A stretch of 64,000 bases of DNA from Lelliottia amnigena (lineage in GTDB: Bacteria > Pseudomonadota > Gammaproteobacteria > Enterobacterales > Enterobacteriaceae). The translations under genes were made by a program, and so were the position numbers. Location: assembly GCA_900635465.1 (NCBI GenBank), contig LR134135.1, forward strand, positions 1,240,001 to 1,304,000, in the 5' to 3' direction. The first letter of the stretch is position 1, and each line of letters begins with the position of its first letter. This document shows positions 52,785 to 63,395 of the stretch, piece by piece. The notes beneath the pieces are model-generated. The model did no database searches. It saw only the letters and a program-made list of their open reading frames with translations, and was not told where the DNA came from.

Positions 52785-53825
52785 ATGGCTCACCACACTC
52801 GCTGGACAATGTCGCAGGTCACCGAATTATTTAATAAACCTTTCCTGGAACTGATGTTTGAAGCGCAGCAGATCCACCGTCAGCACTTCGACCCGCGCCA
52901 TGTCCAGGTCAGCACGCTGCTGTCGATCAAAACCGGGGCGTGCCCGGAAGATTGCAAATATTGCCCGCAAAGCGCGCGCTACAAAACCGGGCTGGAAGCC
53001 GAGCGTCTGATGGAAGTGGAGCAGGTGCTGGACTCAGCACGCAAGGCCAAAAATGCCGGCTCGACTCGTTTCTGCATGGGAGCAGCGTGGAAAAACCCGC
53101 ACGATCGCGATATGCCGTATCTGGAACAAATGGTTCAGGGCGTTAAAGAGATGGGGCTGGAGGCGTGCATGACGCTTGGCACGCTCAATGACAGCCAGGC
53201 GCAGCGCCTGTCGGCGGCAGGGCTGGATTACTACAATCACAATCTCGATACCTCACCGGAATTCTACGGCAATATTATTACCACGCGTACCTACCAGGAG
53301 CGCCTGGATACGCTGGAAAAAGTACGCGATGCGGGGATCAAAGTCTGTTCTGGCGGTATTGTTGGCCTGGGCGAAACCGTGAACGATCGCGCCGGTCTGC
53401 TGTTACAGCTGGCCAATTTACCGACGCCACCGGAAAGCGTGCCGATCAACATGCTGGTGAAAGTCAAAGGCACGCCGATGGCCGATAACGACGACGTGGA
53501 CGCGTTCGATTTTATTCGCACCATCGCCGTGGCGCGCATCATGATGCCAACCTCTTTCGTGCGCCTCTCTGCGGGTCGCGAACAGATGAGCGAGCAGACC
53601 CAGGCGATGTGCTTTATGGCGGGCGCGAACTCTATTTTCTACGGCTGCAAACTGTTGACGACGCCAAACCCGGAAGAGGACAAAGACGTTCAGTTGTTCC
53701 GCAAGCTGGGGCTGAACCCGACGCAAACGGACGTGCTGACGGGCGATAACGAACAGCAGCAGCGCCTTGAGCAGCAGCTTTTCAACGCCGATACCGAACA
53801 GTATTACAACGCGGCCACCGTATGA
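52785..53825 (+). CDS. bioB: Biotin synthase
   Basis: Radical SAM enzyme that inserts sulfur into dethiobiotin, using a 4Fe-4S and a sacrificial 2Fe-2S cluster. The 346-residue protein has the CPEDCKYC motif (Cys53, Cys57, Cys60) and the [15 protein letters not shown] and SGGIVGLGE blocks. Its stop overlaps the bioF start (ATGA). Confidence 0.98.
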   Translation: MAHHTRWTMSQVTELFNKPFLELMFEAQQIHRQHFDPRHVQVSTLLSIKTGACPEDCKYCPQSARYKTGLEAERLMEVEQVLDSARKAKNAGSTRFCMGAAWKNPHDRDMPYLEQMVQGVKEMGLEACMTLGTLNDSQAQRLSAAGLDYYNHNLDTSPEFYGNIITTRTYQERLDTLEKVRDAGIKVCSGGIVGLGETVNDRAGLLLQLANLPTPPESVPINMLVKVKGTPMADNDDVDAFDFIRTIAVARIMMPTSFVRLSAGREQMSEQTQAMCFMAGANSIFYGCKLLTTPNPEEDKDVQLFRKLGLNPTQTDVLTGDNEQQQRLEQQLFNADTEQYYNAATV

Positions 53826-54976
53826 CCTGGCAGCAACGCATCACAACTGCGCTGGAGAAACGCCGGGCAGCAGAGGCTTTTCGCGTGCGTACGGTTGTGG
53901 AGGGCGGCGCTGGCCGCTTTCTTATCCGCGAACAGCGTCAGTTCTGCAATTTCTCCAGCAATGATTACCTTGGCCTGAGCCAGCACCCGGCGATCGTTCG
54001 CGCCTGGCAAGAGGGGGCTGAGCAGTACGGCGTCGGCAGCGGCGGCTCCGGTCACGTCAGCGGCTACACCACGGCGCATCATGCCCTGGAGACGTCGCTC
54101 GCCGACTGGCTCGGCTATTCCCGCGCGCTGCTGTTTATCTCGGGATTCGCCGCAAATCAGGCGGTGATTGCCGCCCTGATGGAAAAAGACGATCGGATAG
54201 TTGCCGATCGCCTGAGCCACGCATCGCTGCTGGAAGCGGCACATCTCAGCCCCGCTCAATTGCGCCGCTTTGCGCACAACGACGCCTCCCAGCTCAGTAC
54301 GCTGCTGGAAAAGCCCTGCGACGGGCAACAGCTGGTGGTGACGGAAGGGGTATTTAGCATGGATGGCGACAGCGCGCCGTTATGCGATGTGCAGGCAACC
54401 GCTCAGCGGCATAACGCCTGGATGTTGGTTGATGATGCCCACGGAATTGGCGTGCTGGGGGACGAAGGGCGCGGCAGCGCATTCAGCCAAAATGTCCAGC
54501 CGGAGATCCTGGTCGTGACCTTCGGCAAAGGCTTTGGCGTAAGCGGTGCGGCGGTGCTATGCAGCGATTCCGTTGCGGATTATCTGCTGCAGTTCGCGCG
54601 ACATCTGATCTACAGCACCAGCATGCCGCCTGCACAGGCTGTGGCGCTACAGGCCGCGTTGAAGGTCATTCGAAGCGATGACGGTGAGCAGCGGCGGCAA
54701 ACGCTGGCGGCGCTCATTCAGCGTTTTCGCGCAGGCGCACGAGAGTTGCCGTATCAGACAACCGATTCACACAGCGCGATTCAGCCTCTGATCGTGGGGG
54801 AAAACAGTCGTGCGCTGGCGCTGGCGGAACAGCTGCGTGCGCGCAATATGTGGGTGACGGCGATTCGTCCGCCAACCGTACCGGCGGGAACCGCGCGGCT
54901 GCGTCTGACGCTGACGGCCGCGCACCAGACGCAGGACATCGATAACGTGCTGGAGGCGCTGTATGCCGCAGGTTAA
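53822..54976 (+). CDS. bioF: 8-amino-7-oxononanoate synthase
   Basis: PLP enzyme that condenses pimeloyl-ACP with alanine to KAPA. The 384-residue protein has the glycine-rich [13 protein letters not shown] segment, the [11 protein letters not shown] aspartate region and the PLP lysine in [13 protein letters not shown] (about residue 236). Coupled to bioB by a four-base overlap and to bioC by a 14-base overlap. Confidence 0.97.
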   Translation: MTWQQRITTALEKRRAAEAFRVRTVVEGGAGRFLIREQRQFCNFSSNDYLGLSQHPAIVRAWQEGAEQYGVGSGGSGHVSGYTTAHHALETSLADWLGYSRALLFISGFAANQAVIAALMEKDDRIVADRLSHASLLEAAHLSPAQLRRFAHNDASQLSTLLEKPCDGQQLVVTEGVFSMDGDSAPLCDVQATAQRHNAWMLVDDAHGIGVLGDEGRGSAFSQNVQPEILVVTFGKGFGVSGAAVLCSDSVADYLLQFARHLIYSTSMPPAQAVALQAALKVIRSDDGEQRRQTLAALIQRFRAGARELPYQTTDSHSAIQPLIVGENSRALALAEQLRARNMWVTAIRPPTVPAGTARLRLTLTAAHQTQDIDNVLEALYAAG

Positions 54977-55718
54977 TAAGCAGGCCATCGCGTCCGCCTT
55001 TGGCCGGGCGGCGCGGTGCTATTCTCAACACGATGAACTCCAGCGCCAGAGCGCGCAGGGGCTGTACGCGTTTCTCGGTGATAAACGCTTTAATGCGGTG
55101 CTGGATGCCGGTTGCGGACCGGGGGCAAACAGCCGCGTCTGGCGGGAAAGAGGCTGTCACGTCACGGCACTCGACCTCTCGCCGCAGATGATCGAACAGG
55201 CCCGCTATCAGCAGGCAGCGGACGATTATCGGGTGGGGGATATTGAATCCATGGCCTTGCCTGACGCGCAGTTTGACCTGGTCTGGAGCCACCTGGCCGT
55301 GCAATGGTGCGCCAGTCTCTCGCAAGCGCTGCGGGAGCTGTATCGGGTCACGCGTCCTGGCGGTACGCTGGCCTTTACCACGCTGCTGGCACACTCGCTG
55401 CCGGAACTCAATCAGGCGTGGCAGGCCGTGGATGAACGGCCTCATGCCAACCGGTTCTTGCCCGAGGCAGAGGTGATTTCTGCCATGCGGGGCTGGCGAT
55501 ATCGCGCGACCACGCAGACGGTGACGCTGACGTTTGTGGATGCGCTCAGCGCCATGCGTTCCCTGAAGGGCATTGGCGCCACGCATTTGCATGACGGGCG
55601 CGGGCGCAAACCGCTGACGCGCGGCGAGCTCCAGCGGCTGGAGTTAGCCTGGCCGCAGCAGCGGGGTGAATTCCCGCTCTCTTATCAACTTTTCCATGGA
55701 ATTATCGAACGTGATTGA
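54963..55718 (+). CDS. bioC: Malonyl-ACP O-methyltransferase
   Basis: Methylates malonyl-ACP so that the fatty-acid enzymes can extend it to a pimeloyl chain. The 251-residue SAM-dependent methyltransferase has motif [13 protein letters not shown] near residues 45-56 and the WSHLAVQWC segment. The N terminus INKQ-type start ([17 protein letters not shown]) is typical. Overlaps bioF and bioD on either side. Confidence 0.96.
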   Translation: MPQVNKQAIASAFGRAARCYSQHDELQRQSAQGLYAFLGDKRFNAVLDAGCGPGANSRVWRERGCHVTALDLSPQMIEQARYQQAADDYRVGDIESMALPDAQFDLVWSHLAVQWCASLSQALRELYRVTRPGGTLAFTTLLAHSLPELNQAWQAVDERPHANRFLPEAEVISAMRGWRYRATTQTVTLTFVDALSAMRSLKGIGATHLHDGRGRKPLTRGELQRLELAWPQQRGEFPLSYQLFHGIIERD

Positions 55719-56412
55719 ACGCTATTTTGTCACCGGGACCGACACCGAAGTGGGGAAAACCGTGGCCAGCAGTGCATTACTGCAGGCCGCGCGTTTACAG
55801 GGATTCAAAACCGTCGGATATAAACCGGTCGCCTCTGGTAGCGAGATGACGGCAGAAGGGCTGCGCAACACTGACGCGTTAGCGCTACAACGAAACAGCA
55901 GCGTGGCGCTGTCATATCAGGCGGTGAATCCCTACACCTTTGCGGAACCGACCTCGCCACACATTGTGAGCCATGATGAGCAGCGCCCAATCTCTTTTTC
56001 TGTGCTCTCTGCGGGCCTTCGGGCGCTGGAGGAGCAGGCTGAATGGGTGCTGGTTGAAGGGGCGGGTGGCTGGTTTACCCCGCTCAGTGATGACCTGACT
56101 TTTGCCGACTGGGTGGCGGGCGAACAATTGCCGGTTATTCTGGTCGTTGGTATCAAACTGGGCTGTATTAACCATGCGATGCTCACCGCATTAGCGGTAA
56201 AACAGTCAGGCCTGCGTCTCGCAGGCTGGATAGCCAACGATGTGGTTGCGCCGGGAAAACGCCATCATGAGTATCTGGCGACGCTTAAACACCGGATTCA
56301 TGCGCCCTTTCTCGGCGAAATCCCGTGGCTTGCCGACGGGGCAGAAAACGCGGAAACCGGACACTATCTCGATCTCAGCGCCTTGCATCCAGCGTCATCC
56401 AGTGGGCAATAA
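55711..56412 (+). CDS. bioD: Dethiobiotin synthetase
   Basis: ATP-dependent carboxylase that closes the ureido ring of dethiobiotin. The 233-residue product has the P-loop GTDTEVGKT near residues 9-17, the YKPVASG and [10 protein letters not shown] blocks. The GTG at 55711, inside the end of bioC, places MIERYFVTG at the usual start; an ATG five codons upstream (55696) is possible. Its last 38 bases overlap the convergent ATPase gene, and the protein runs a few residues past E. coli BioD. Confidence 0.93.
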   Translation: MIERYFVTGTDTEVGKTVASSALLQAARLQGFKTVGYKPVASGSEMTAEGLRNTDALALQRNSSVALSYQAVNPYTFAEPTSPHIVSHDEQRPISFSVLSAGLRALEEQAEWVLVEGAGGWFTPLSDDLTFADWVAGEQLPVILVVGIKLGCINHAMLTALAVKQSGLRLAGWIANDVVAPGKRHHEYLATLKHRIHAPFLGEIPWLADGAENAETGHYLDLSALHPASSSGQ

Positions 56413-57097
56413 GTTCGTCATTGAGCTCATTAACGTGGCCTTGCGCCACGTTACGTCCGCGGTACAGCATGCAAAAACGGTCGGCCACACGGCGGATAAA
56501 CGACAGCTGCTGTTCCGCCAGTAAAACCGTCATGCCCAAATCTCGATTTAAACGCGCCAGAAGCAATCCCAGCCTGTGGGTAAATGTCAGGCTGGCACCG
56601 TGCATCGGTTCGTCCAGAATCAGCAGGCGAGGGCGGCTGACCAGCGCATTTGCCAGCGCCAGCTGATATTTGTCATCCGGAGACAATCCCATCGCACGGG
56701 CCTGTCGCAGCGGCCACAGCTGCGGCAACAGATCGTACATTTCGCTGCTGGCCGTCGCGTCGGATTTCCCCTGCGCGCGCATCGCGACATGCAAATTTTC
56801 TTCAACCGTGAGCTGCGAAAATATCCGTCTATCCTGCGTGACATACCCGATCCCCGGTAATTCGCTGTGCTCACGCGCAGCGCCCAACAAGTCCTGCGGT
56901 GGCGCGCCCGCTTCATGCCAGATAATAGAGCCGCTCTCCACCGGAAGTTGCCCGGTGATGCAGTTGATCAGAGTCGTTTTCCCCATGCCGGGCAACCCGA
57001 CCACGCCTGTACACTTCCCTGGCGGCAAATCGAGATCTATGTTCCACAGCGTGTGTTCGCTCCCGTAAAACTGATTTATTGCGCGCAGACTCAGCAT
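56375..57097 (-). CDS. Orphan ABC-transporter ATPase, UrtE/LivF-like, with degenerate signature motif
   Basis: A 240-residue ATP-binding protein of the branched-chain amino acid/urea transporter type. Walker A GLPGMGKTT (residues 34-42), Q-loop YVTQ (Gln88), Walker B LLILDEP (158-164) and the switch region LLAEQ (192-196) are present. The signature normally read as LSGGQ is LSPDDK at 138-143, and the usual DEPTEGI is DEPMHGA. The VADRFCMLYRG and [11 protein letters not shown] tail resembles UrtE. No permease or binding protein lies nearby, and E. coli has no gene here. It may be a decaying transporter remnant or have a new role; function unknown. Confidence 0.8.
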   Translation of the reverse strand: MLSLRAINQFYGSEHTLWNIDLDLPPGKCTGVVGLPGMGKTTLINCITGQLPVESGSIIWHEAGAPPQDLLGAAREHSELPGIGYVTQDRRIFSQLTVEENLHVAMRAQGKSDATASSEMYDLLPQLWPLRQARAMGLSPDDKYQLALANALVSRPRLLILDEPMHGASLTFTHRLGLLLARLNRDLGMTVLLAEQQLSFIRRVADRFCMLYRGRNVAQGHVNELNDELIAHWMTLDARR

Positions 57098-57751
57098 AAT
57101 TCACTCCGTAAAAAACGCGTGGGCGAGATGTCATAATGATTCTGCAAAACCCTTGCCATATACGTAAAGTTAATCGAATAAGGTGTTTTTTTCGGATTAT
57201 GTCACTGCTAATGTGATGTACAGGCGCGGAATTGCACATCTTCAGTGCTAACGACGCTGAGTCGTGGTGCAGCGAGGATCGAGGAAATGTGAGTAAGATC
57301 TCACCGGTCGTATATGATCTGCTCAACTGTTAATCATCGAAAAAGAGCTATAAATATTTTTTACGGACCGGCTTTTGGGAAAAACCGGGACTTTGCGGAG
57401 TGGCTGTCTACGTGGGCTGGAAGCAGTTATCCACTATTCCTGTGGATAACCATGTGCATTAGGGTTAGAAAACTTCAGGTAAGCGAGAGAATACGCGGCC
57501 TGCGGATGAATTGATGCGAAACGCGGCTTTAAGAAATATCCTCTATTAATTAATGTGTTAGACAAAAGCAATCACCGTAATGAAAGTGTCATCTGCGGCC
57601 ATAAATCTGCCCTTACCCAGCTTGACAAATGTTAAAAATAGAAATGTTTTGGGGATAAGCCCTTCAGGCTAGTGTTTTATCGTGCCGTAGTCTGGATATT
57701 GACCACATTTTCGCTGATTCACCGGATGCAGTACCAAATATCGTTACATGC
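57098..57751. other. Long uvrB upstream region
   Basis: About 650 bases with no convincing gene; a 66-codon open frame at 57314-57514 has no family resemblance and weak start context. The region includes an inverted pair of DnaA boxes, a CCGGCTTTT/AAAAACCGG hairpin near 57371-57392 and a TTGACA at 57622. In E. coli uvrB also has several promoters spread over a long upstream region. Confidence 0.5.
57427..57449. promoter_or_regulatory. Inverted pair of DnaA boxes
   Basis: TTATCCACT (57427-57435) and TGTGGATAA (57441-57449, the perfect box TTATCCACA on the other strand) face each other five bases apart, 400 bases before uvrB. DnaA involvement upstream of E. coli uvrB has been reported. Confidence 0.65.
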
Positions 57752-57771
57752 TACTGGATTTACATCCAGTA
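57752..57771. promoter_or_regulatory. LexA (SOS) box of uvrB
   Basis: TACTGGATTTACATCCAGTA is a palindrome with the CTG-N10-CAG core and TA ends of LexA sites, 75 bases before the uvrB start. uvrB is a known SOS gene. Confidence 0.75.
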
Positions 57772-57776
57772 TTTTT

Positions 57777-57796
57777 TACTGGCAAATTTGCCAGTC
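57777..57796. promoter_or_regulatory. Second SOS-box-like palindrome before uvrB
   Basis: TACTGGCAAATTTGCCAGTC has the same CTG-N10-CAG core and 18 perfectly palindromic bases. Its centre is 25 bases downstream of the first. Its GC-rich inner bases differ from the LexA consensus, so it could also serve another regulator. Confidence 0.5.
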
Positions 57797-57846
57797 ACGA
57801 GTAAAATTACTCACCTGCCGCTTTTATCGTCATCAGGTTGTTGCCC

Positions 57847-59868
57847 ATGAGTAAAATGTTCAAATTGAATTCTGCCTTCCGTCCTTCTGGCGATCAGCCG
57901 GAGGCGATCCGTCGTCTGAAAGAGGGGCTGGAAGATGGGCTTGCACATCAAACGCTGCTGGGCGTAACCGGGTCGGGTAAAACATTTACCGTCGCCAACG
58001 TGATTGCCGATTTGCAGCGCCCCACGATGGTGCTGGCACCCAACAAAACGCTGGCGGCACAGCTTTATGGTGAGATGAAAGAGTTCTTCCCGGATAACGC
58101 CGTGGAATATTTCGTCTCCTACTACGATTATTATCAACCCGAAGCCTACGTCCCGAGCTCAGATACGTTTATCGAGAAAGACGCGTCTGTGAACGAGCAT
58201 ATCGAACAGATGCGTCTGTCGGCGACCAAGGCCTTGCTTGAGCGTCGAGACGTCATTGTGGTGGCCTCTGTGTCCGCTATTTACGGTCTGGGCGATCCCG
58301 ATCTGTATCTGAAAATGATGTTGCACCTCACCAACGGGATGATCATCGATCAGCGCGCCATTTTGCGGCGTCTGGCCGAGCTGCAATATGCCCGTAACGA
58401 TCAGGCGTTCCAGCGCGGGACGTTCCGCGTGCGGGGCGAAGTGATTGATATCTTCCCGGCGGAATCCGACGATCTGGCGTTACGCGTTGAGCTTTTTGAT
58501 GAAGAAGTCGAACGGCTGTCGCTTTTTGATCCGCTGACCGGCCATATTGATTCAGTGATTCAGCGCTTCACCGTCTACCCCAAAACGCACTACGTCACCC
58601 CGCGCGAGCGCATTGTCCAGGCGATGGAAGACATCAAAGTCGAACTGGCCGAGCGACGAAAAGTGCTGCTGGAAAATAACAAACTGCTCGAAGAGCAGCG
58701 TTTGAGCCAGCGTACGCAGTTCGATCTGGAGATGATGAACGAGCTGGGCTACTGCTCGGGTATCGAAAACTACTCACGCTACCTTTCGGGCCGTGGTCCC
58801 GGTGAAGCGCCGCCGACGCTGTTTGATTATCTGCCTGCCGATGGGCTGCTGGTGGTGGACGAATCCCACGTAACCATTCCGCAAATCGGCGGCATGTACC
58901 GTGGCGACCGCGCGCGTAAAGAGACGCTGGTGGAATATGGCTTCCGTCTGCCGTCGGCGCTGGATAACCGTCCAATGAAGTTCGAAGAGTTCGAAGCGCT
59001 GGCCCCGCAGACCATCTATGTCTCTGCGACGCCCGGCAACTACGAGCTGGAAAAATCTGGCGAGGATGTGGTGGATCAGGTGGTGCGCCCGACCGGCCTG
59101 CTGGATCCCATTATCGAAGTGCGTCCTGTGGGCACTCAGGTGGACGATCTGCTTTCTGAAATCCGTGCGCGCGCGACGATCAACGAACGCGTGCTGGTCA
59201 CCACGCTCACCAAGCGTATGGCGGAAGATCTGACCGAGTATCTTGAAGAGCACGGCGAGCGCGTGCGTTATCTGCACTCGGATATTGACACCGTCGAGCG
59301 TATGGAGATCATTCGCGATTTGCGCCTTGGCGAATTTGACGTGCTGGTCGGGATTAACTTGTTACGAGAAGGCCTGGATATGCCAGAGGTATCGCTGGTG
59401 GCGATTCTGGATGCCGATAAAGAGGGCTTCCTGCGCTCCGAGCGCTCGCTTATTCAGACCATTGGCCGTGCGGCGCGTAACATCAACGGTAAAGCCATTT
59501 TGTACGGCGATAAAATTACGGCGTCGATGGCGAAAGCGATTAGCGAAACGGAACGTCGCCGCGAGAAGCAGCACCAGTACAATCTGGATAACGGCATTGT
59601 GCCGCAGGGCTTGAACAAGAAAGTGGTGGATATACTGGCGCTCGGCCAGGGGCTGGCGAAAACCAAAGCCAAAGGCCGCGGCAAATCGCGCTCTCCGGTT
59701 GAGGCCGATCCGGTTGAACTGGTGCTGACGCCAAAAGCGCTGCAGCAGAAAATTCACGAACTGGAAGGGCAGATGATGCAGCACGCACAAAACCTGGAGT
59801 TCGAAGAAGCCGCGCAAATCCGCGATCAGCTTCATCAGCTGCGGGAGCTGTTTATCGCGGCGTCGTAG
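57847..59868 (+). CDS. uvrB: Excinuclease ABC subunit B
   Basis: Damage-verifying helicase-like subunit of nucleotide excision repair. The 673-residue protein has Walker A GVTGSGKT (39-46), the [12 protein letters not shown] beta-hairpin that probes DNA (about 92-103), the DESH motif near residue 338, helicase motifs V and VI (QTIGRAARN) and the C-terminal UVR domain that binds UvrC. The ATG at 57847 gives the E. coli length. Two SOS-like palindromes lie upstream. Confidence 0.98.
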   Translation: MSKMFKLNSAFRPSGDQPEAIRRLKEGLEDGLAHQTLLGVTGSGKTFTVANVIADLQRPTMVLAPNKTLAAQLYGEMKEFFPDNAVEYFVSYYDYYQPEAYVPSSDTFIEKDASVNEHIEQMRLSATKALLERRDVIVVASVSAIYGLGDPDLYLKMMLHLTNGMIIDQRAILRRLAELQYARNDQAFQRGTFRVRGEVIDIFPAESDDLALRVELFDEEVERLSLFDPLTGHIDSVIQRFTVYPKTHYVTPRERIVQAMEDIKVELAERRKVLLENNKLLEEQRLSQRTQFDLEMMNELGYCSGIENYSRYLSGRGPGEAPPTLFDYLPADGLLVVDESHVTIPQIGGMYRGDRARKETLVEYGFRLPSALDNRPMKFEEFEALAPQTIYVSATPGNYELEKSGEDVVDQVVRPTGLLDPIIEVRPVGTQVDDLLSEIRARATINERVLVTTLTKRMAEDLTEYLEEHGERVRYLHSDIDTVERMEIIRDLRLGEFDVLVGINLLREGLDMPEVSLVAILDADKEGFLRSERSLIQTIGRAARNINGKAILYGDKITASMAKAISETERRREKQHQYNLDNGIVPQGLNKKVVDILALGQGLAKTKAKGRGKSRSPVEADPVELVLTPKALQQKIHELEGQMMQHAQNLEFEEAAQIRDQLHQLRELFIAAS

Positions 59869-59877
59869 CTCAAAGCA

Positions 59878-59906
59878 AAATGGCAGCGCGTGGCTGCCAT
59901 TTTTAT
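59878..59906 (+). terminator. Terminator of uvrB
   Basis: AATGGCAGC-GCGTG-GCTGCCATT stem followed by T residues, ten bases after the uvrB stop. Confidence 0.85.
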
Positions 59907-59914
59907 TGCCAACT

Positions 59915-60075
59915 GAAAACCACGTCCTGTGGGCGTGGTCATCAACAGATTTTAGCTCTGCCTTATTGTCTTCGGATTTAAATCCAACAGGACTGGTAGA
60001 GACTTCTTTTTAAGGTTTGGGTACGCCCTTTTAGGGCGCAATGAATGCCGCCTTCTATGAAGGCGGATTTTTATT
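59915..60075. other. Cluster of hairpins downstream of uvrB
   Basis: Three hairpins follow one another: ACCACG...CGTGGT (59919-59940 region), CGCCC-TTTT-AGGGCG (60024-60039 region) and CCGCCTT-CTATG-AAGGCGG with a T tract (60048-60073). The last could terminate ybhK or a plus-strand RNA. The layout of end hairpins round a short noncoding body is like the ends of IS200/IS605-type elements, but no transposase remains. No gene is seen. Confidence 0.35.
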
Positions 60076-60129
60076 GTTACTTTGGGCTAAGAAGTCACCG
60101 CAAATTGATGATTTGCAAGATGATTCTCT

Positions 60130-61038
60130 CTAACCTAATTCCTGAATCGCTTTTTCCAGCGCCAGGCGCAGCAGATGGCGATCGTGGCGATACTTAATAT
60201 CGCTCGCTTCCAGCGGCTCCTGCACCACGACGCGGCCTTCCATACCTGAAATATCCGCGCCGGGCCCTACGACGACACCGTCGATGATCTTCTTCCCGAC
60301 ATATTGTTCCATCAGGTGCAGTTTATCTGCCAGTGACAGGCTGGCGGCGGCAGGGCTCAGCTCGCGCCCCAGATTGCCGATATACACCATGGGCGCAGGG
60401 GTTCTGCGCAGCGCTTGTGCCAGCTCTTTTACCAGCAAAAGCGGCATCAGACTGGTGTAAAAGCTGCCAGGACCAATCAGGATCAGATCGGCCTCCGCAA
60501 TGGCTTCGATCGCTTCACGCGTGGCGGGAACATTGGGATAGGTCATCAGCTCTTTTGGCGGCACCACAAGCTGATCGATATTCACCTCGCCGTAAACTTC
60601 ATGGCCATCCATATCAATCGCCATCAAATCGACCGGTTGTTCTGACATTGGGATAAGGAATGCGTCGACTTTCAGCAGATTTCTGATCAAATTGATGGCC
60701 TCGAGAGGCCTTACGCTCAGGTGATCCAGCGCCTTTAACATCAGATTTCCGAGGTTATGCCCCGAAAGTTCACCGTTGCCGCTAAAACGATATTCAAACA
60801 TCGCTGAAGCGACGCTTTGCTCGGTAATTAATTGATTAAGACAGTTGCGCATGTCGCCCCAGGCGATGCCGCCTTCAGCACGACGAATACGTCCCGTTGA
60901 ACCGCCGTTATCGGTGGTTGTCACAATACCGGTCAGCCGGGAACCCAGCGACGATAACGATGACATAACGCGTCCCAGCCCGTGCCCTCCGCCGAGAGCA
61001 ACGACACGGTCAAGATCCGCAAAAGTGCGATTGCGCAT
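60130..61038 (-). CDS. ybhK: YvcK/CofD-family protein YbhK
   Basis: A 302-residue protein of the gluconeogenesis-factor YvcK group (CofD-like fold). In Gram-positive bacteria YvcK binds UDP-sugars and affects cell shape and carbon metabolism; the role in enterobacteria is not settled. Visible features are the N-terminal [16 protein letters not shown] nucleotide loop, [12 protein letters not shown], and [15 protein letters not shown]. Divergent from moaA and convergent with uvrB. Confidence 0.92.
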   Translation of the reverse strand: MRNRTFADLDRVVALGGGHGLGRVMSSLSSLGSRLTGIVTTTDNGGSTGRIRRAEGGIAWGDMRNCLNQLITEQSVASAMFEYRFSGNGELSGHNLGNLMLKALDHLSVRPLEAINLIRNLLKVDAFLIPMSEQPVDLMAIDMDGHEVYGEVNIDQLVVPPKELMTYPNVPATREAIEAIAEADLILIGPGSFYTSLMPLLLVKELAQALRRTPAPMVYIGNLGRELSPAAASLSLADKLHLMEQYVGKKIIDGVVVGPGADISGMEGRVVVQEPLEASDIKYRHDRHLLRLALEKAIQELG

Positions 61039-61177
61039 ACAAATTCCTTATCCTGATGATCGCGTAACAGTAACCCAACTACCCCTAAAAGACGATGCCC
61101 TACGCTCGTCAAAATGACGTATATCAATGTGAAACGTTGCGTTTTACGTATCCTGTAGTGAAAGTGCACGATAATGA

Positions 61178-61201
61178 CGCTATATATATAATTATACAGC
61201 G
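61178..61201. promoter_or_regulatory. ModE operator upstream of moaA
   Basis: CGCTATAT (61178-61185) and ATACAGCG (61194-61201) are inverted halves with one mismatch and an eight-base AT spacer, the same 8-8-8 layout as the modA site. ModE-molybdate activates moa in E. coli. Confidence 0.75.
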
Positions 61202-61273
61202 AAAGCAAAATGGCGGAAGTGCCATTTCCGCGCTACTATCGGCATAACCCACGTTTTCGCTGATGAAAACATA

Positions 61274-61383
61274 CACTCTAGCCCTGGCGCCTGTGTCACA
61301 TGATATGGCGCCCTGGCCGTGGCGGTTTCGCCACCAGGGTACAGAAAGAAATGACTGTGCCTCCCGTATCTGGAAAGGTGTAC
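61274..61383 (+). promoter_or_regulatory. Molybdenum cofactor (Moco) riboswitch
   Basis: The moaA leader contains ACACTCTAGCC, GTGTCACATGATATGGCGCC, GGCCGTGGC, GCCACCAGGG and the tail GCCTCCCGTATCTGGAAAGG in the order of the Moco RNA motif of E. coli moaA. It should lower moaA translation when cofactor is plentiful. The ribosome-binding site AAAGG lies at its 3' end. Confidence 0.85.
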
Positions 61384-62373
61384 ATGGCTTCACAACTCAC
61401 TGATGCTTTCGCGCGTAAGTTTTTCTATTTACGTCTGTCGATTACCGATGTGTGCAACTTTCGTTGCACCTATTGCCTGCCGAACGGTTATAAACCCGGC
61501 AGCGTCACCAATAACGGATTTCTCTCCGTGGCCGAAGTGCGGCGCGTCACGCGTGCATTTTCTGAACTCGGCACGGAAAAAGTGCGCCTGACGGGCGGAG
61601 AGCCCTCACTTCGTCGTGACTTTCCTGACATTATTGCCGCTATTCGTGAAAACGACAGCATCCGTCAAATTGCCGTCACGACCAATGGCTATCGTATGGC
61701 GCGCGACGTCGCAAACTGGCGCGAAGCCGGATTAACCGCAATTAACGTCAGCGTCGATAGCCTTGATGCACGCCAGTTTCACGCCATTACCGGGCAGGAT
61801 AAATTCCAGCAGGTGATGGACGGCATCGACGCGGCGTTTGAAGCCGGATTCGATAAAGTCAAAGTCAACACCGTGCTAATGCGCGATGTGAATCACCACC
61901 AACTGGACACCTTCCTGGCGTGGATCAAACCGCGCCGTATTCAGCTGCGTTTTATTGAGCTGATGGAGACAGGCGAGGGCAGTGACCTGTTCCGCCGCCA
62001 TCATATTTCCGGGATGGTATTGCGCGATGCGCTACTAAGACGCGGCTGGATCCATCAGATTCGAAGCCGCAGTGACGGCCCGGCTCAGGTCTTTTGTCAT
62101 CCGGATTACGAAGGGGAAATCGGGCTTATCATGCCCTATGAAAAAGACTTCTGCGCCAGCTGTAACCGCCTGCGCGTCTCATCGATTGGCAAGTTGCACC
62201 TGTGCCTGTTTGGCGACGGCGGCGTCGATCTCCGTGACTTGCTGGAGGATGATGCACAGCAGAACGCCCTTGAAGCGCGGATCGCAGAAGCGTTGACGCA
62301 CAAAAAGCAGACCCACTTCCTGCATCAGGGCGACACCGGAATCACACAGAACCTGTCCTACATCGGCGGGTAA
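61384..62373 (+). CDS. moaA: GTP 3',8-cyclase MoaA
   Basis: Radical SAM enzyme that starts molybdopterin synthesis by rearranging GTP. The 329-residue protein has the N-terminal cluster cysteines Cys24, Cys28 and Cys31 ([10 protein letters not shown]), the [10 protein letters not shown] block, a second C-terminal cluster ([13 protein letters not shown]... LCLFG) and the essential C-terminal double glycine (YIGG). The ATG at 61384 follows the riboswitch; the longer open frame upstream is leader. Confidence 0.98.
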   Translation: MASQLTDAFARKFFYLRLSITDVCNFRCTYCLPNGYKPGSVTNNGFLSVAEVRRVTRAFSELGTEKVRLTGGEPSLRRDFPDIIAAIRENDSIRQIAVTTNGYRMARDVANWREAGLTAINVSVDSLDARQFHAITGQDKFQQVMDGIDAAFEAGFDKVKVNTVLMRDVNHHQLDTFLAWIKPRRIQLRFIELMETGEGSDLFRRHHISGMVLRDALLRRGWIHQIRSRSDGPAQVFCHPDYEGEIGLIMPYEKDFCASCNRLRVSSIGKLHLCLFGDGGVDLRDLLEDDAQQNALEARIAEALTHKKQTHFLHQGDTGITQNLSYIGG

Positions 62374-62394
62374 TTGGCTTAAAAGGAATCAGAA

Positions 62395-62907
62395 ATGAGT
62401 CAGGTCAGCGCAGAGTTTATTCCGACGCGTATTGCTATTCTTACGATTTCAGAACGCCGTGGCGAAGAGGACGATACGTCTGGCCACTGGCTGCGTGACG
62501 CGGCGCATGAGGTGGGGCACCATATCGTCGATAAGGCCATCGTCAAAGAGAACCGCTACGCCATTCGTGCGCAGGTTTCACAGTGGATCGCCAGCGACGA
62601 CGTGCAGGTCGTGTTGATTAACGGTGGAACGGGTTTGACCGCAGGCGATCAGGCACCGGAAGCGCTGTTGCCGCTGTTTGACCGGGAGGTTGAAGGGTTT
62701 GGCGAAGTGTTCCGCATGCTGTCGTTTGAAGAGATTGGCACCTCGACGCTGCAATCACGTGCGGTGGCGGGGATGGCGAACAAAACGCTGATTTTTGCCA
62801 TGCCAGGCTCGACCAAAGCCTGCCGTACCGCATGGGAAAATATCATCGCCCCGCAGCTTGATGCCCGCACACGTCCCTGTAATTTTCATCCACATTTAAA
62901 GAAATAA
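62395..62907 (+). CDS. moaB: Molybdenum cofactor biosynthesis protein MoaB
   Basis: A 170-residue MogA/MoaB-fold protein that binds molybdopterin; its exact step in E. coli is dispensable or unclear. The [20 protein letters not shown] motif near residues 64-83 and the [25 protein letters not shown] loop (here [17 protein letters not shown]) are conserved. 21 bases after moaA with AAAGGAA before the start. Confidence 0.96.
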   Translation: MSQVSAEFIPTRIAILTISERRGEEDDTSGHWLRDAAHEVGHHIVDKAIVKENRYAIRAQVSQWIASDDVQVVLINGGTGLTAGDQAPEALLPLFDREVEGFGEVFRMLSFEEIGTSTLQSRAVAGMANKTLIFAMPGSTKACRTAWENIIAPQLDARTRPCNFHPHLKK

Positions 62908-62909
62908 TT

Positions 62910-63395
62910 ATGTCGCAACTCACCCATATTAACGCCGCAGGCGAAGCCCATATGGTGGATGTCTCTGCCAAAGCCGAAACGGTGCGCGAAGCGCGTGCCG
63001 AAGCCTTTGTCACTATGCTGCCTGAAACGCTGGCCATGATCATCGACGGCAGCCACCACAAAGGTGATGTGTTTGCTACCGCACGTATCGCCGGGATTCA
63101 GGCGGCGAAACGCACCTGGGATCTCATCCCGCTTTGCCATCCGCTGATGCTAAGTAAAGTCGAAGTAAACCTGCTGGCGGAGCCAGAACACAGCCGCGTG
63201 CGTATCGAATCGTTATGCCGCCTGACCGGTAAAACCGGCGTAGAAATGGAAGCCTTAACGGCGGCTTCCGTGGCGGCACTGACCATTTACGACATGTGCA
63301 AAGCGGTGCAGAAAGATATGGTGATTGGTCCGGTTCGACTGCTGGCGAAAAGCGGCGGCAAATCCGGCGATTTTAAGGCTGACTGTCATGATTAA
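62910..63395 (+). CDS. moaC: Cyclic pyranopterin monophosphate synthase MoaC
   Basis: Converts the MoaA product to cyclic pyranopterin monophosphate. The 161-residue protein has [16 protein letters not shown], the [19 protein letters not shown] block with the catalytic lysine/histidine environment (IPLCHPLML) and [21 protein letters not shown]. Two bases after moaB; eight-base overlap with moaD. Confidence 0.98.
   Translation: MSQLTHINAAGEAHMVDVSAKAETVREARAEAFVTMLPETLAMIIDGSHHKGDVFATARIAGIQAAKRTWDLIPLCHPLMLSKVEVNLLAEPEHSRVRIESLCRLTGKTGVEMEALTAASVAALTIYDMCKAVQKDMVIGPVRLLAKSGGKSGDFKADCHD

Noticed and set aside
57314..57514. 66-codon open frame upstream of uvrB
   Set aside because: It contains the DnaA box pair, lacks a good ribosome-binding site and matches no family I know.
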